Of a stretch of DNA of 64,000 bases, positions 26,441 to 35,382 are shown piece after piece. Position 1 is the first letter of the stretch, and every line of letters starts with the position of its first letter. Origin of the DNA: an uncultured Bacteroidales bacterium. GTDB taxonomy: Bacteria > Bacteroidota > Bacteroidia > Bacteroidales > F082. The notes beneath the pieces were generated by a model that had not been told where the DNA came from, ran no database searches, and saw only the letters and a list, made by a program, of their open reading frames with translations. The position numbers were made by a program, and so were the translations under genes. Location of the stretch: the NCBI GenBank assembly GCA_900318085.1, contig ONJF01000005.1, forward strand, positions 38,243 to 102,242. The letters run 5' to 3'.

Positions 26441-28381
26441 TCAACGTTTCTTTTGTTGTTGCTGCAACTTGGCTTGTTGCTTCTGGGCTTCCTCCAGACG
26501 CTTCATGAAGTTGGATTTCTTCTGGGGTTTGCGTTTGTTCTCCTCGATGGTGGCACGAACCTTGTCCTCGTTGATCATCTTGCGGAAGATGAACATCTGG
26601 ATGAAGGTGATGATGTTGACCAGCATGTAATAATAGCTCAAGCCAGCCGAGTAGTTGTTGAAGATGGCGAAGAACATGATAGGCATCAGGTACATCATCC
26701 ATTTCATGGGCTTCATCTGCGGGTTACTCGACACATCCATCTGCTTGTTGTTCACATAGGTGTAGATGAGCGTGGTAATGGTCATCAGGATGGTGAACAA
26801 GCTGAGGTGGTCCATGCCGAGGAAGCGCGGGAACTCGACGATGCTATCGTAAGTTGAGAGGTCCTCTGCCCACAAGAAGGGCTGCTGACGCAACTCGATA
26901 CTGGCCGGGAAGAAACGGAAGATGGCGATAAGGATGGGGAACTGCAGCAAGGCGGGCAGACATCCCGATGCAGGACTCACGCCCGCTTGTTTTTGCAGGT
27001 TCATCACCGCCTGTTGTTTCTTCATGGCGTCTTCCTGCTTGGGATATTTCTCGTTGATGGCCTCCATCTCGGGCTTCAACACGCGGGTGATGGCCGACGA
27101 TTTGTAGGACTTGAATGCCAAGGGGAACAGCAAGGTCTTGATGATGATGGTCAGGATGAGGATGACGATGCCGTAGTTCCATCCATATTGGCTCAACCAG
27201 TTGAACACGGCGATGACACCATAGTTGATCCAACGGATGAGGAAGAAGTTACCCAAATTGATTTGGTCCTGCAGACCGAGCTTGTAGCTGCGCAAGGTCT
27301 TGAAGTGGTTGGGACCGAAATAGAGCGACATCGGCACCACGTTGACTTCAGCGTTTTTGTCGTAAGGGATGCTGATGTTGGTCGACATCGACTTGTAATA
27401 ACGCGGGTTATCCGACTTGCGGGTGTTGACCGCCATCTTGGCGTTGTCGAAGCCTTCCTTGGCCACGATGACATTGCAGAAGAAACGCTGCTTGAACGAG
27501 ATCCATTTCAGTTTCGTATTGACATTCTCCTCCACGTCTTGGTTCACCTTGAGGTGGTCGACATCCTTGTCATTAAGGGCACGGTAGTAAACCGACTCGT
27601 CGGCGAAACGGTCGGTGCTCTTCTCCTGCTTCATCATGTCGATGGCCCAGTCGAGGCTCATATAGTCGGCATTGGAGGCGATGACATCTTTCATCCCGAC
27701 AGTGCGGATATCGAAGTCCATCATGTAGTTGTTGTCATGGATGGTGTAGATGTATTCGATATATTGTTCAGGGTTGTCGGATGGCAGACGCATGGCAAAG
27801 ACCAGGCTGTCGCCTTCGGCCACGCTCAAAGGCTGGTCAGCATAGGGTTGACCATTGACATAAGGCTGAAAATAGAACTGCGATGTGTTGACGACACGAT
27901 TCTGAGCAAAAAACGACAGGTCAAACTTGACGGTAGCCGTGTCGAACATGATCAGGGGCAGCGAGTCGCCATAGGCTTTGTAGTCTTTGAGCTCCACGTT
28001 CTTAAGGAATCCGCCCTTGTTGGTGAAGGTCAACCTTTGGATTTTGTTCTCGACGACCCAGGTCTGCTCCTCCCCTTGCGAGGCGCCGACGAAGACGCCG
28101 TATTTGTCGCGCAGGGCAGCGGACTGTTGCTGCGCCAAAGTGGCCGAATCCATATCAGCCATGGCGACGCTGTCGGCAATCTGTGCCAATGCAGCGGCTT
28201 GTTGGCGTTCCGCGTTTTTTATGGAGTCGACGCGCATCTGTTCGATACGGGCCTGACGGATGCTGTCTTGGATGTGCATCTGTTTCTCGCGTTCCTCCTT
28301 CGAGGGACTCATGAAATACATCCAGCCGAAGAGGATGGCTGCGATGAGAAGAAAACCAAAAAGGGTGTTTTTATTGTTCAT
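26441..28381 (-). CDS. yidC: Membrane protein insertase YidC
   Basis: The 646-residue inner-membrane insertase has an N-terminal helix (TLFGFLLIAAILFGWMYFM). A large periplasmic domain occupies about 40-360, including an Ala/Gln-rich coil near 60-95. The 60KD_IMP insertase core covers about 365-600 (NYGIVILILTIIIKTLLFPLAF, ASGCLPALLQFPILIAIFRF). A basic Lys/Gln-rich tail (residues 615-646) probably contacts the ribosome. Length and layout are typical of Bacteroidota YidC. Its own -7 element lies at 28407-28415. Confidence 0.97.
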   Translation of the reverse strand: MNNKNTLFGFLLIAAILFGWMYFMSPSKEEREKQMHIQDSIRQARIEQMRVDSIKNAERQQAAALAQIADSVAMADMDSATLAQQQSAALRDKYGVFVGASQGEEQTWVVENKIQRLTFTNKGGFLKNVELKDYKAYGDSLPLIMFDTATVKFDLSFFAQNRVVNTSQFYFQPYVNGQPYADQPLSVAEGDSLVFAMRLPSDNPEQYIEYIYTIHDNNYMMDFDIRTVGMKDVIASNADYMSLDWAIDMMKQEKSTDRFADESVYYRALNDKDVDHLKVNQDVEENVNTKLKWISFKQRFFCNVIVAKEGFDNAKMAVNTRKSDNPRYYKSMSTNISIPYDKNAEVNVVPMSLYFGPNHFKTLRSYKLGLQDQINLGNFFLIRWINYGVIAVFNWLSQYGWNYGIVILILTIIIKTLLFPLAFKSYKSSAITRVLKPEMEAINEKYPKQEDAMKKQQAVMNLQKQAGVSPASGCLPALLQFPILIAIFRFFPASIELRQQPFLWAEDLSTYDSIVEFPRFLGMDHLSLFTILMTITTLIYTYVNNKQMDVSSNPQMKPMKWMMYLMPIMFFAIFNNYSAGLSYYYMLVNIITFIQMFIFRKMINEDKVRATIEENKRKPQKKSNFMKRLEEAQKQQAKLQQQQKKR

Positions 28382-28406
28382 TAGGTTTTAATTTGCAAAT
28401 AAGGCG

Positions 28407-28415
28407 GCAAAAATA
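28407..28415 (-). promoter_or_regulatory. -7 element for yidC
   Basis: TATTTTTGC on the minus strand, 25 bases before the yidC ATG and directly adjacent to the terminator of the upstream gene. Confidence 0.55.
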
Positions 28416-28446
28416 CAAAAAAAAGCGTCCCGTAGGACACTTTTTC
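28414..28446 (-). terminator. Terminator of the T9SS-exported protein gene
   Basis: Read on the minus strand, AGTGTCC-TACG-GGACGCT (one G.T pair) is followed by a run of T. It lies 41 bases after the stop at 28487 and abuts the yidC promoter. Confidence 0.75.
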
Positions 28447-28486
28447 ATCGAATCTCATATAGATTTCAAAGATTCCAACAGCGAAC

Positions 28487-30547
28487 TCACTTACCCAGTG
28501 CAACTTTCCCAATATGAACATGACCGTCCGTTGAAGTTATCCTTAAAAGATAGACGCCTTCGGACAAAGCACTCATGTCCATCTCATCCATGTTTTGAAA
28601 GGTCTTTACCTTTTGGCCCATGGCGTTGTAGACTTGCACTTCGGCAACTTCAATGCCATCTATCACTATCTTTTCTCTCGCTGGATTAGGAAAGAGTTCA
28701 ACCTCTTCGGAATGCTCATCAACGGTTAGAAGATCTCCATTGATAATGACATCGAATTGTTTCTGCCCGGCACTCGATTCAACGGTAACCGTAGTTGTGG
28801 CATAGGTCTTCGAGGTGATATGTTGGGTATACATAATTATTCTGAAATACCTTCCAGCCTCCACGTCACACGGCAACTGACCTTCAGGCAAAATGCGCAA
28901 ATAATGCGTGTCGTTTTCTGTAATAGAACTGATGGTAATTGGCGAATGCGTTCCGTAGTTTTGGTTTATCAACACCCCTACTTGTGGATTGTCCTGAGGA
29001 GACTCAAATACAAGTGTTGATTCACCCACAACGGTAAGTCCACGATCGGCAACTGCTGTATTAATCATCGCAACAACATGCCTTTCGCCCATAGAAGTAA
29101 TCATTCGGATGTCGAAAGGCGCGTAATTGTCCTTGGCAGGAAGACCTTGGCACAGAATCTCCACTTGAACAGACTCACCAGGTTGAAGTATGTAAGCGAA
29201 GTTTTGAGGCGATTGCACTTCAAGGAATGATTCTGGATCAAGGAAAATGTCTTGAATAGTCACCAATCCAAATGTTTGGTTATCAATGGTAAAATGTTGC
29301 AATAATTCCGTGCTTTCAAACCATAGCGTATCAGGAGTAATAATCAGTTCCTCCCAAAGTTGGAAATACGCCGTGATTTGTCCTCCTCTTGCTATCATGT
29401 GGTCATATTCGGCCTCAGTGGAGATGGTATCGCCATCCTGGTTGGTCCAACAGACAAACCGGTAGTGTTCATTTGTTGAAGCAGACAGATGCGCCCTCTC
29501 ACCGAAATGGTAAGTCCCCGATCCGGCTGCCTCTCCGCCTTCTTCGGGACAGGCCACCACCTCGATTTCAAATTCCTCATACACAGATTGGCGGCTGCGG
29601 TAGATATGATCATTGTCGTTGCCAAAACCATACAAATAGCCATCGTCAGAAAGATAGAGCTTTGATACTTCGCTATTTTTTCCTGAATTGATAGATTCCC
29701 ATGTCTCTCCATTATCGTCAGAACGAACAATGCCCCCACCCCAACCATAACAAAACAAATTGGCATATACAATATCGTTGTCGTCAACGGCAAGTGACTG
29801 GACACATTGATTAGACAAAAACGATTGCCAAGTCGACCCATAATCACTTGACCGATGGAACCCCATGGGGTAAGCAGCACTACCCAAATAAATAACATCT
29901 TGTGAGTTTTTTGCCAAACTGCGCTTATCGGTATTGGCAAACCCAATGATTTCCCATGTGTCGCCATTGTCAGCTGATTGGAATAGACCTCCTAACCCCA
30001 TATAAATATAGTCTTTAATGGATGCCAACATCGTCCCGTTGTTCAATCTCAGCAGATCCACTACCACACAATTCCCATTCTGGTTCTCAAAGACATTGGT
30101 CCAAGTAGAGTCCCAGTCAGTCGATTTGTACATGCCATCCCATGTGCCAACAAGCAAGGAATTGTCGGCTGTGACACCTAAAGAAACACTACTTGCAGTT
30201 GTAGGAATGGGAAGAACCCTCCATTCCGTGCTTCCGGCTTCTCTTTTGTAAAGCGAATTGGCATAATTTGAGCCTGCCAACAAAGTGCCATCTGTATGTT
30301 CGTAAAGACACAATATTCCGTTGTCTTCCAAGCCGATGAGGTTCCATGTCATTCCCCCATCTCTAGAGCAGTACACACCTGTTGCGCCTACGATAATGTT
30401 ACCTTCGGAATCTACAATGAGTGAAAAAATGCCTGTTGTGGGTGGGTTTATTTCCATCCAAAAATCGTCTTCCGTTTGCGCATGCGTCGTCACCCCTCCC
30501 GCCGTCAGCAAGAGCGCAAGTAAAGTGAATAATTTGAGGTATTTCAT
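28487..30547 (-). CDS. T9SS-exported protein with BNR/sialidase-like propeller repeats
   Basis: The 686-residue protein has a signal peptide (LTAGGVTTHAQ). The N-terminal half repeats BNR/Asp-box-like blades: S-x-D-x-G-x-T-W as SRDGGMTWNLIG, SADNGDTWEIIG, SSDYGSTWQSF and SDDNGETWESI. A Gly-rich/Ig-like middle follows. The last ~75 residues (VELFPNPAREKIVIDG, VYNAMGQKVKTF, GVYLLRI) are a type A type IX secretion sorting domain. It should pass the outer membrane through T9SS and stay on or leave the surface. The blades suggest a photosystem-assembly/Vps10-like beta-propeller rather than an active sialidase, since no catalytic motif is seen. Confidence 0.88.
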   Translation of the reverse strand: MKYLKLFTLLALLLTAGGVTTHAQTEDDFWMEINPPTTGIFSLIVDSEGNIIVGATGVYCSRDGGMTWNLIGLEDNGILCLYEHTDGTLLAGSNYANSLYKREAGSTEWRVLPIPTTASSVSLGVTADNSLLVGTWDGMYKSTDWDSTWTNVFENQNGNCVVVDLLRLNNGTMLASIKDYIYMGLGGLFQSADNGDTWEIIGFANTDKRSLAKNSQDVIYLGSAAYPMGFHRSSDYGSTWQSFLSNQCVQSLAVDDNDIVYANLFCYGWGGGIVRSDDNGETWESINSGKNSEVSKLYLSDDGYLYGFGNDNDHIYRSRQSVYEEFEIEVVACPEEGGEAAGSGTYHFGERAHLSASTNEHYRFVCWTNQDGDTISTEAEYDHMIARGGQITAYFQLWEELIITPDTLWFESTELLQHFTIDNQTFGLVTIQDIFLDPESFLEVQSPQNFAYILQPGESVQVEILCQGLPAKDNYAPFDIRMITSMGERHVVAMINTAVADRGLTVVGESTLVFESPQDNPQVGVLINQNYGTHSPITISSITENDTHYLRILPEGQLPCDVEAGRYFRIIMYTQHITSKTYATTTVTVESSAGQKQFDVIINGDLLTVDEHSEEVELFPNPAREKIVIDGIEVAEVQVYNAMGQKVKTFQNMDEMDMSALSEGVYLLRITSTDGHVHIGKVALGK

Positions 30548-30640
30548 ATTATTTTATTATTATATTTGATTCTTTGTTTCTCTTGTAAAGACAAAGTGGG
30601 TTTTGTTTAAGAGATGCTGGCGGTTTCAACCCCTGCGGAA

Positions 30641-30677
30641 ACAAAAACGGGACACGGAATCCAAAGTTCCGCGTCCC
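30641..30677 (-). terminator. Probable terminator of the GAPDH gene
   Basis: An 11-bp stem with one mismatch (30649-30659 and 30667-30677) and a 7-base loop is followed, on the minus strand, by GTTTTTGTTT. It lies about 90 bases past the GAPDH stop. Confidence 0.6.
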
Positions 30678-30764
30678 GCGTCTAATGGTCTCGCAGAGTC
30701 ACCGATCCACAATCCTGTCGGAGAAACTGAAGTCCCGCAGTCTCGCGTCTCGACGTCCCGCGTC
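30678..30764. repeat. Degenerate GTCYCGC-type repeat downstream of GAPDH
   Basis: The spacer after the GAPDH stop contains several copies of CCGCGTCT, GTCTCGC and GTCCCGC in loose array. This is GC-rich low-complexity sequence with an irregular 7-9 bp spacing, ending right at the stop codon. Confidence 0.5.
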
Positions 30765-32216
30765 TTAATAGTAGCGATAGCTCTTCACCTGGCCGATGTG
30801 GCGGGCGAGGCGGACCACCTGGTTGCTGTAGCCGAACTCGTTGTCGTACCACAGATACAGGATCACCGTCTTGCCGTCTTCGCTGACCTTGGTGGCCGGA
30901 GCATCGAAGATGCAAGCGCAACTGTCGCCGATGCCGTCGCTGCTGACGAACTCGGTGTTGCTGCTGAAGCGGATCTGCTCGATGAGGTTACCCTCAAGGC
31001 AGGCGAGACGGAAGGCCTCGTTCACCTCTTCAACCGTGGTGTCTTTCTCGACGTCGAGAGCCAACACTGCCAACGACACGTCAGGCGTAGGCACACGCAC
31101 GGCGTTGCTCGTCAGTTTGCCCTTCAGCTCGGGGATGGCCTTGGCAGCGGCCTTGCCAGCACCCGTTTCGGTGATGACCATGTTCAACGGGGCCGAACGA
31201 CCACGACGCTCTTTCTTGTGGTAGTTGTCCAGCAGGTTCTGGTCATTGGTGTAGCTGTGGATGGTCTCAATGTGACCCTTCACGATGCCGAAGTTCTTCA
31301 GCATGACCTCAAGGCCGGGCACAATGGCGTTGGTGGTGCAGCTGGCAGCCGAGAAGATGGTCTCGTTTTCAAGGTCGAGCGTGTCTTGGTTGACGCCATA
31401 CACCACATTCGGGATGTCGCCCTTGCCAGGAGCGGTAAGCAACACCTTGCTGACACCCTTGGCCTGCAGGTGACGGGCCAAAGACTCACGATCACGGAAA
31501 GCACCCGTGTTGTCGATCAACAAAGCATCGTTGATGCCATACTGCGTGTAGTCGAGATCCTCGGGGTTCTTGCTTTCAAGGAAGAGAATCTTCTGGCCGT
31601 TGACCATCATGGCATTCTCCTCAAGCAGCGGATAGCACACGCCGTGGAAATAACGGTGCACCGAGTCGGTACGGAACAGGTTGATACGCTTCAGGATGTC
31701 CTCAGGCGAGTTCTTGCGGGTGACGATGGCACGCACACGGAGGGCGTCACCACGGCCAGCCATCTCCGTCATCTCACGGCAGAGGATACGACCGATACGA
31801 CCGAAACCGTAAAGGATGACATCCTGCACCTTGTTGCTGCGCGGAACCGCATTGATGATGTAATGAAGCTTGTCGCGAACGAAAGCCGTGACGTCGTTGT
31901 TATACTTTTCTTTCTCATCCGTCCACTCGGAATTGAGGCGACCCAGGTCGATACGGGCTGGTGCAAGGTTCTCGGCAAGGAGGGCCTTGGCAATGAGCAA
32001 GGAGTCCTGCACACGCACGGGCTTGTGCAACACGGCTTCAGCACGAAGGTGCTTGTTGAGGATCTTGCCCGAACCACGGTTGACCAACAGCGAGCGCAAC
32101 ATGATGAGCTCCACTGACTTGTCGTACCACAGTCTTCCGACGATGTTGATGAGTTCGTTGGCGGCTTTTTCGTTTTCATTCCACGCCTTCAAAGAGGATT
32201 CAAAACTGTCGTTCAT
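30765..32216 (-). CDS. gap: Glyceraldehyde-3-phosphate dehydrogenase, long form
   Basis: The enzyme oxidises glyceraldehyde-3-phosphate to 1,3-bisphosphoglycerate with NAD(P). At 483 residues it is about 140 longer than the classical enzyme. The extra part is an N-terminal helical region before the Rossmann motif GFGRIG (137-142). The catalytic Cys293 is in the canonical SAASCTTNAIVPGLE and the substrate site NDQNLLDNYH is present. The C-terminal WYDNEFGYSNQVV motif is intact. Long-form GAPDHs of this type occur in Bacteroidota and some Proteobacteria; whether it works in the glycolytic or gluconeogenic direction cannot be told here. Promoter at 32264-32272. Confidence 0.95.
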   Translation of the reverse strand: MNDSFESSLKAWNENEKAANELINIVGRLWYDKSVELIMLRSLLVNRGSGKILNKHLRAEAVLHKPVRVQDSLLIAKALLAENLAPARIDLGRLNSEWTDEKEKYNNDVTAFVRDKLHYIINAVPRSNKVQDVILYGFGRIGRILCREMTEMAGRGDALRVRAIVTRKNSPEDILKRINLFRTDSVHRYFHGVCYPLLEENAMMVNGQKILFLESKNPEDLDYTQYGINDALLIDNTGAFRDRESLARHLQAKGVSKVLLTAPGKGDIPNVVYGVNQDTLDLENETIFSAASCTTNAIVPGLEVMLKNFGIVKGHIETIHSYTNDQNLLDNYHKKERRGRSAPLNMVITETGAGKAAAKAIPELKGKLTSNAVRVPTPDVSLAVLALDVEKDTTVEEVNEAFRLACLEGNLIEQIRFSSNTEFVSSDGIGDSCACIFDAPATKVSEDGKTVILYLWYDNEFGYSNQVVRLARHIGQVKSYRYY

Positions 32217-32263
32217 GATTGAAACAATTTTATTCTACATTGGGTTAGTTGTTCAGATTTTTG

Positions 32264-32272
32264 GCAAAGTTA
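32264..32272 (-). promoter_or_regulatory. -7 element for gap
   Basis: TAACTTTGC on the minus strand, 47 bases upstream of the gap ATG. Confidence 0.5.
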
Positions 32273-32314
32273 GGGATTATTTTAATCCAAACAAATGAAA
32301 TGGACTTTTTTTTC

Positions 32315-32323
32315 TATTTTTGC
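32315..32323 (+). promoter_or_regulatory. -7 element for the cysteine desulfidase gene
   Basis: TATTTTTGC lies 16 bases before the ATG at 32340 and downstream of the alternative ATG at 32295. It therefore decides the start. Confidence 0.55.
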
Positions 32324-32339
32324 CGAAAATTACAAGCTG

Positions 32340-33611
32340 ATGGATAAAAGCGATTGTTTGTACACCTCATACTTGAGCATCCTCAAGGAGGAACTCGTGC
32401 CCGCCATGGGCTGCACCGAACCGATCTGCCTGGCCTACGCCGCCGCAAAAGCCCATGAAATCCTTGGCACCATGCCGAAACGCGTGGAAATCAAGGCGAG
32501 TGGCAACATCATCAAGAACGTGAAGAGTGTCATCGTGCCCAACACCAAGGGCATGAAAGGCCTGAAGGCCTCGGTGGCGGCTGGCATCGTGGCCGGCAAC
32601 CCCAAGAAAGCCCTTGAGGTCATCGCCGAGGTGACTCCCGAGCAGAAAAAGGAAATCGCCGAGTTTTTGGACAACACCTTGATGACCATCGTCCCTCTGA
32701 ATGTCATCGCCCAGCTCGATGTGACGGTCACCTTATATAATGAAGAGCACTCCGCCAGTGTGCGCATCGCCGGCTTCCACACCAACATCGTGCGGATGGA
32801 AAAAGACGACCAGGTGCTGTTTGACTCGGGCTATGCCGAGAGCGGCGCCACCAAACTCACCGACCGCAGCTGCCTCTGCATGAAGAGCATCTACGACTTC
32901 GCCAACACCGTCGACATTGAAGACCTCAAGCCCATCATCAAGCCGCAGATTGAATGCAACAAGGCCATCTCGCAGGAAGGCCTGAAGAACAGCTGGGGCG
33001 CCAACATCGGCAGCACCATATTGAGTTTCGGAACAGACGTGAGGATCAAAGCCCGTGCCTGGGCTGCGGCAGGCAGTGACGCCCGCATGAGCGGTTGCGA
33101 GATGCCTGTCATCATCAACTCGGGCAGCGGCAACCAAGGCATGACGGTCAGCCTGCCCATCCTCGCCTACGCCGAAGAATACAACATCGACGAGGAACGC
33201 ACGATTCGTGCCGTGGCCTTGTCGAACCTCGTTGCCATCCACCAGAAGACGGGCATCGGCAGGCTCTCGGCCTACTGTGGTGCCGTCAGTGCGGGTTGCG
33301 CCTCCGGCTGTGGCATCGCCTACCTTTTGGGTGAGCCGCTCAGCATCATCGAGCACACCCTCGAGAACGCCTTGGGCATGGCCGCTGGCATCGTCTGCGA
33401 CGGCGCCAAGCCCTCGTGTGCCGGCAAGATTGCCCTTTCCGTGGAGGCGGGCATCCTCGGTTATGAGATGAGCAAACAAGGCTGCAACCTCCTCGGCGGC
33501 GACGGCATCATCGGCAAGGATGTCGAAGAGACCATCGACCACATCGGCTGCCTCGGCCGTTTGGGCATGAAGGAGACCGATGTCGAGATCCTTAAGATCA
33601 TGGTGGAATAA
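32340..33611 (+). CDS. cyuA: L-cysteine desulfidase family (CyuA/UPF0597)
   Basis: The 423-residue protein belongs to the serine-dehydratase-alpha-like cysteine desulfidases, which convert L-cysteine to pyruvate, ammonia and sulfide using a labile Fe-S cluster. Conserved cysteines are present: Cys25 in AMGCTEPI, Cys320 and Cys324 in GCASGCG, and Cys353 and Cys360 in CDGAKPSC. SGSGNQGMTVSLP is another family block. The start at 32340 is chosen because the promoter lies between it and the ATG at 32295. A small membrane-protein gene follows after 12 bases. A role in cysteine catabolism and sulfide production is inferred from the family. Confidence 0.88.
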   Translation: MDKSDCLYTSYLSILKEELVPAMGCTEPICLAYAAAKAHEILGTMPKRVEIKASGNIIKNVKSVIVPNTKGMKGLKASVAAGIVAGNPKKALEVIAEVTPEQKKEIAEFLDNTLMTIVPLNVIAQLDVTVTLYNEEHSASVRIAGFHTNIVRMEKDDQVLFDSGYAESGATKLTDRSCLCMKSIYDFANTVDIEDLKPIIKPQIECNKAISQEGLKNSWGANIGSTILSFGTDVRIKARAWAAAGSDARMSGCEMPVIINSGSGNQGMTVSLPILAYAEEYNIDEERTIRAVALSNLVAIHQKTGIGRLSAYCGAVSAGCASGCGIAYLLGEPLSIIEHTLENALGMAAGIVCDGAKPSCAGKIALSVEAGILGYEMSKQGCNLLGGDGIIGKDVEETIDHIGCLGRLGMKETDVEILKIMVE

Positions 33612-33623
33612 AGCCCAACAACC

Positions 33624-34049
33624 ATGCAGAACTTTGGGATGTCCATGCTATGGTTCTGGGTGGCCTATATCGTGGTGACCTTCATTGGAATCATGCACAC
33701 CATTTTTAACATCGTTGTGCTGAAATACAGCTCAATGAAAGATGGTCCTGGGATGGGCGAAGGCTACGAGAAGACCAAGCCCTGGCATCCGCTTTACAAC
33801 ATCATTTTCTTTTCCTTGTTCGGCTGGCTCTATTTGAGAGGCCTCCCCGACCCTACACTGTCCGAAGCCTTAATAACAGGCATCATCTGGGTCTCCATCT
33901 GTATCGTTTTCGACCTCTTCGGATGGGTACTCATCAAGCATCCTTGGAGCCTGGCCTTCAAACAGTTCTATGTCGAATACCAGCCTTGGATCACTTTGGT
34001 CTACATAGCCATATTTTTGGGGCCAGTGATTGGGTACGAACTACTATGA
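33624..34049 (+). CDS. Small four-helix membrane protein
   Basis: The 141-residue protein has four likely transmembrane helices (about 8-33, 57-75, 83-105, 121-140) and one charged loop (SMKDGPGMGEGYEKTKPWHP). No family is recognised. It lies 12 bases after the cysteine desulfidase gene with no terminator between, so the two are probably co-transcribed. A transport or accessory role in cysteine use is possible but rests only on position. Confidence 0.75.
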   Translation: MQNFGMSMLWFWVAYIVVTFIGIMHTIFNIVVLKYSSMKDGPGMGEGYEKTKPWHPLYNIIFFSLFGWLYLRGLPDPTLSEALITGIIWVSICIVFDLFGWVLIKHPWSLAFKQFYVEYQPWITLVYIAIFLGPVIGYELL

Positions 34050-34103
34050 ATCGGACAGCACAATAGAAAAGACCTATACTAAGAGAGGTAAAATAAAGTT
34101 AAA

Positions 34104-34173
34104 GAAAGCTCCTACGGAGCATAACTGCCTGGATTATCGCGTTTTGTTAATATACGAAAGCTACTACGGAGCA
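34104..34173. repeat. Two copies of an 18-bp stem-loop repeat
   Basis: GAAAGCTCCTACGGAGCA (34104-34121) and GAAAGCTACTACGGAGCA (34156-34173) differ at one base and lie 52 bases apart in direct orientation. The first contains the palindrome GCTCC-TAC-GGAGC. They fill the convergent spacer between the small membrane-protein gene and the lipoprotein gene, where no other terminator is apparent. Confidence 0.75.
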
Positions 34174-34220
34174 GTCCGTCCCGTGTCAAAAGAAATTTCA
34201 GTTATTTGAACAGTTGCTTA

Positions 34221-35342
34221 TCATTGCCCATTGAAAGGTTCAGGCCATTCAAGCATTTCCACTAATCGGCCATGCATGTCAGCCGTAAGTTTGTCGTAGG
34301 ATTTACCTTGGTTACTTGGCAGTGCCTTAACCATGGCCTGCCGGGCAGCCAGCCAACGAGAAAAAGCCTGACGGAGGTCTTCCCTTTTCTTTTCCACAAC
34401 AGCAGCATCAGGGACAAGTTCAGGATTTTCATCCGCATCTTCAGGCACGGATTTCTCCTTCAGCCAATCCTCCCATTGCTTCGTAGTCACCGTTTTTCCC
34501 TGCTGCTGATAGTTCTTGCCACCTAAAATAATTTTGCGTTCATCCGCCAGTTCAGCCAAGCGGGACTTGGCCAGGCAACTGTAATAATTATCGATTTCCA
34601 TGATTTTCATGGAATACCAGTTTTGTATGTAAGAGACATCGCGCCAAAAAGCAAAACGAGCTTCATTGAGTTGATACCATGCCTCATATTCTTCCCGACC
34701 AAGAGCTTTAAGGTTTTGTGGAAGATCATCGAGCCATTGCCTGTAGGCTTCAATGACATAATAGTATTCAATCGTAGCATATACATCACTCATCGCATTC
34801 ATCTCAATTTGCGACCAGGAGGTATATTTGTCCATAATGCGACCAATTTCATTCAAAGCAGAGTCATGAGGAACTTCCGGAACTTTCACACAAAACGTAT
34901 CGATTGTTACATTGACTGCGACGGCCCACTGTAACATATCCATGGCGTCACCCTTCTCTGTCACAACTTCATTCATACGCATCAACCTATTGGCCAACTC
35001 GAAAGCGCACGAATCACGATGGGCTTCATAATCGCTGTCAACCGCTTCTAAATCGTCAGGACCACCATCTGTATTACCGTAATTATATAACCAATCCTCA
35101 AATGAATGGACTTTCGCCAACGACAAGAGCGTCTCTGCGCTAAAAGGACTATCTAAAAGGACTTCCTTATTAAAAGTCATACTATCCAAGCGTATGGGAT
35201 CTGGGGTAACAACCTGAACGGTGTCCTTATCATTTGAATCACCAGCATTCAAATCACCAGTATTCAAATCACCAGCATTCGGCTTCGTGCCACAACCGGA
35301 TACAGCAAACACAACAATCATAGCAAAAAGTACCTTTTTCAT
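34221..35342 (-). CDS. Uncharacterised lipoprotein with pentapeptide repeat
   Basis: The 373-residue protein starts with a lipoprotein signal (MKKVLFAMIVVFAVSGC). Three near-identical five-residue units follow (NAGDL, NTGDL, NAGDS), encoded by a 15-bp direct repeat, before a mostly helical, acidic, Trp/Tyr-rich domain. I do not recognise a family. The ATG at 35342 gives the cleanest signal; in-frame ATGs at 35345 and 35366 are possible. It lies 40 bases after the threonine aldolase stop and is likely in the same transcript. Confidence 0.75.
   Translation of the reverse strand: MKKVLFAMIVVFAVSGCGTKPNAGDLNTGDLNAGDSNDKDTVQVVTPDPIRLDSMTFNKEVLLDSPFSAETLLSLAKVHSFEDWLYNYGNTDGGPDDLEAVDSDYEAHRDSCAFELANRLMRMNEVVTEKGDAMDMLQWAVAVNVTIDTFCVKVPEVPHDSALNEIGRIMDKYTSWSQIEMNAMSDVYATIEYYYVIEAYRQWLDDLPQNLKALGREEYEAWYQLNEARFAFWRDVSYIQNWYSMKIMEIDNYYSCLAKSRLAELADERKIILGGKNYQQQGKTVTTKQWEDWLKEKSVPEDADENPELVPDAAVVEKKREDLRQAFSRWLAARQAMVKALPSNQGKSYDKLTADMHGRLVEMLEWPEPFNGQ
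35239..35283. repeat. 15-bp coding direct repeat x3
   Basis: Three copies of AATCACCAGCATTCA-like units, with one or two base changes, encode the N(A/T)GD(L/S) pentapeptides next to the lipid anchor. Confidence 0.75.
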
Positions 35343-35382
35343 CATAACAATTCTATTTAAAAACAAGCCTCTCCAAAAGGGA

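Noticed and set aside
30603-32117. 504-residue open frame antisense to GAPDH
   Set aside because: The sense frame has every GAPDH motif; this frame gives a low-complexity, Ala/Val/Asp/His-rich translation and no promoter.
32295-32339. Upstream start for the cysteine desulfidase
   Set aside because: The -7 element lies between this ATG and the one at 32340, so the longer form would start upstream of the transcript.
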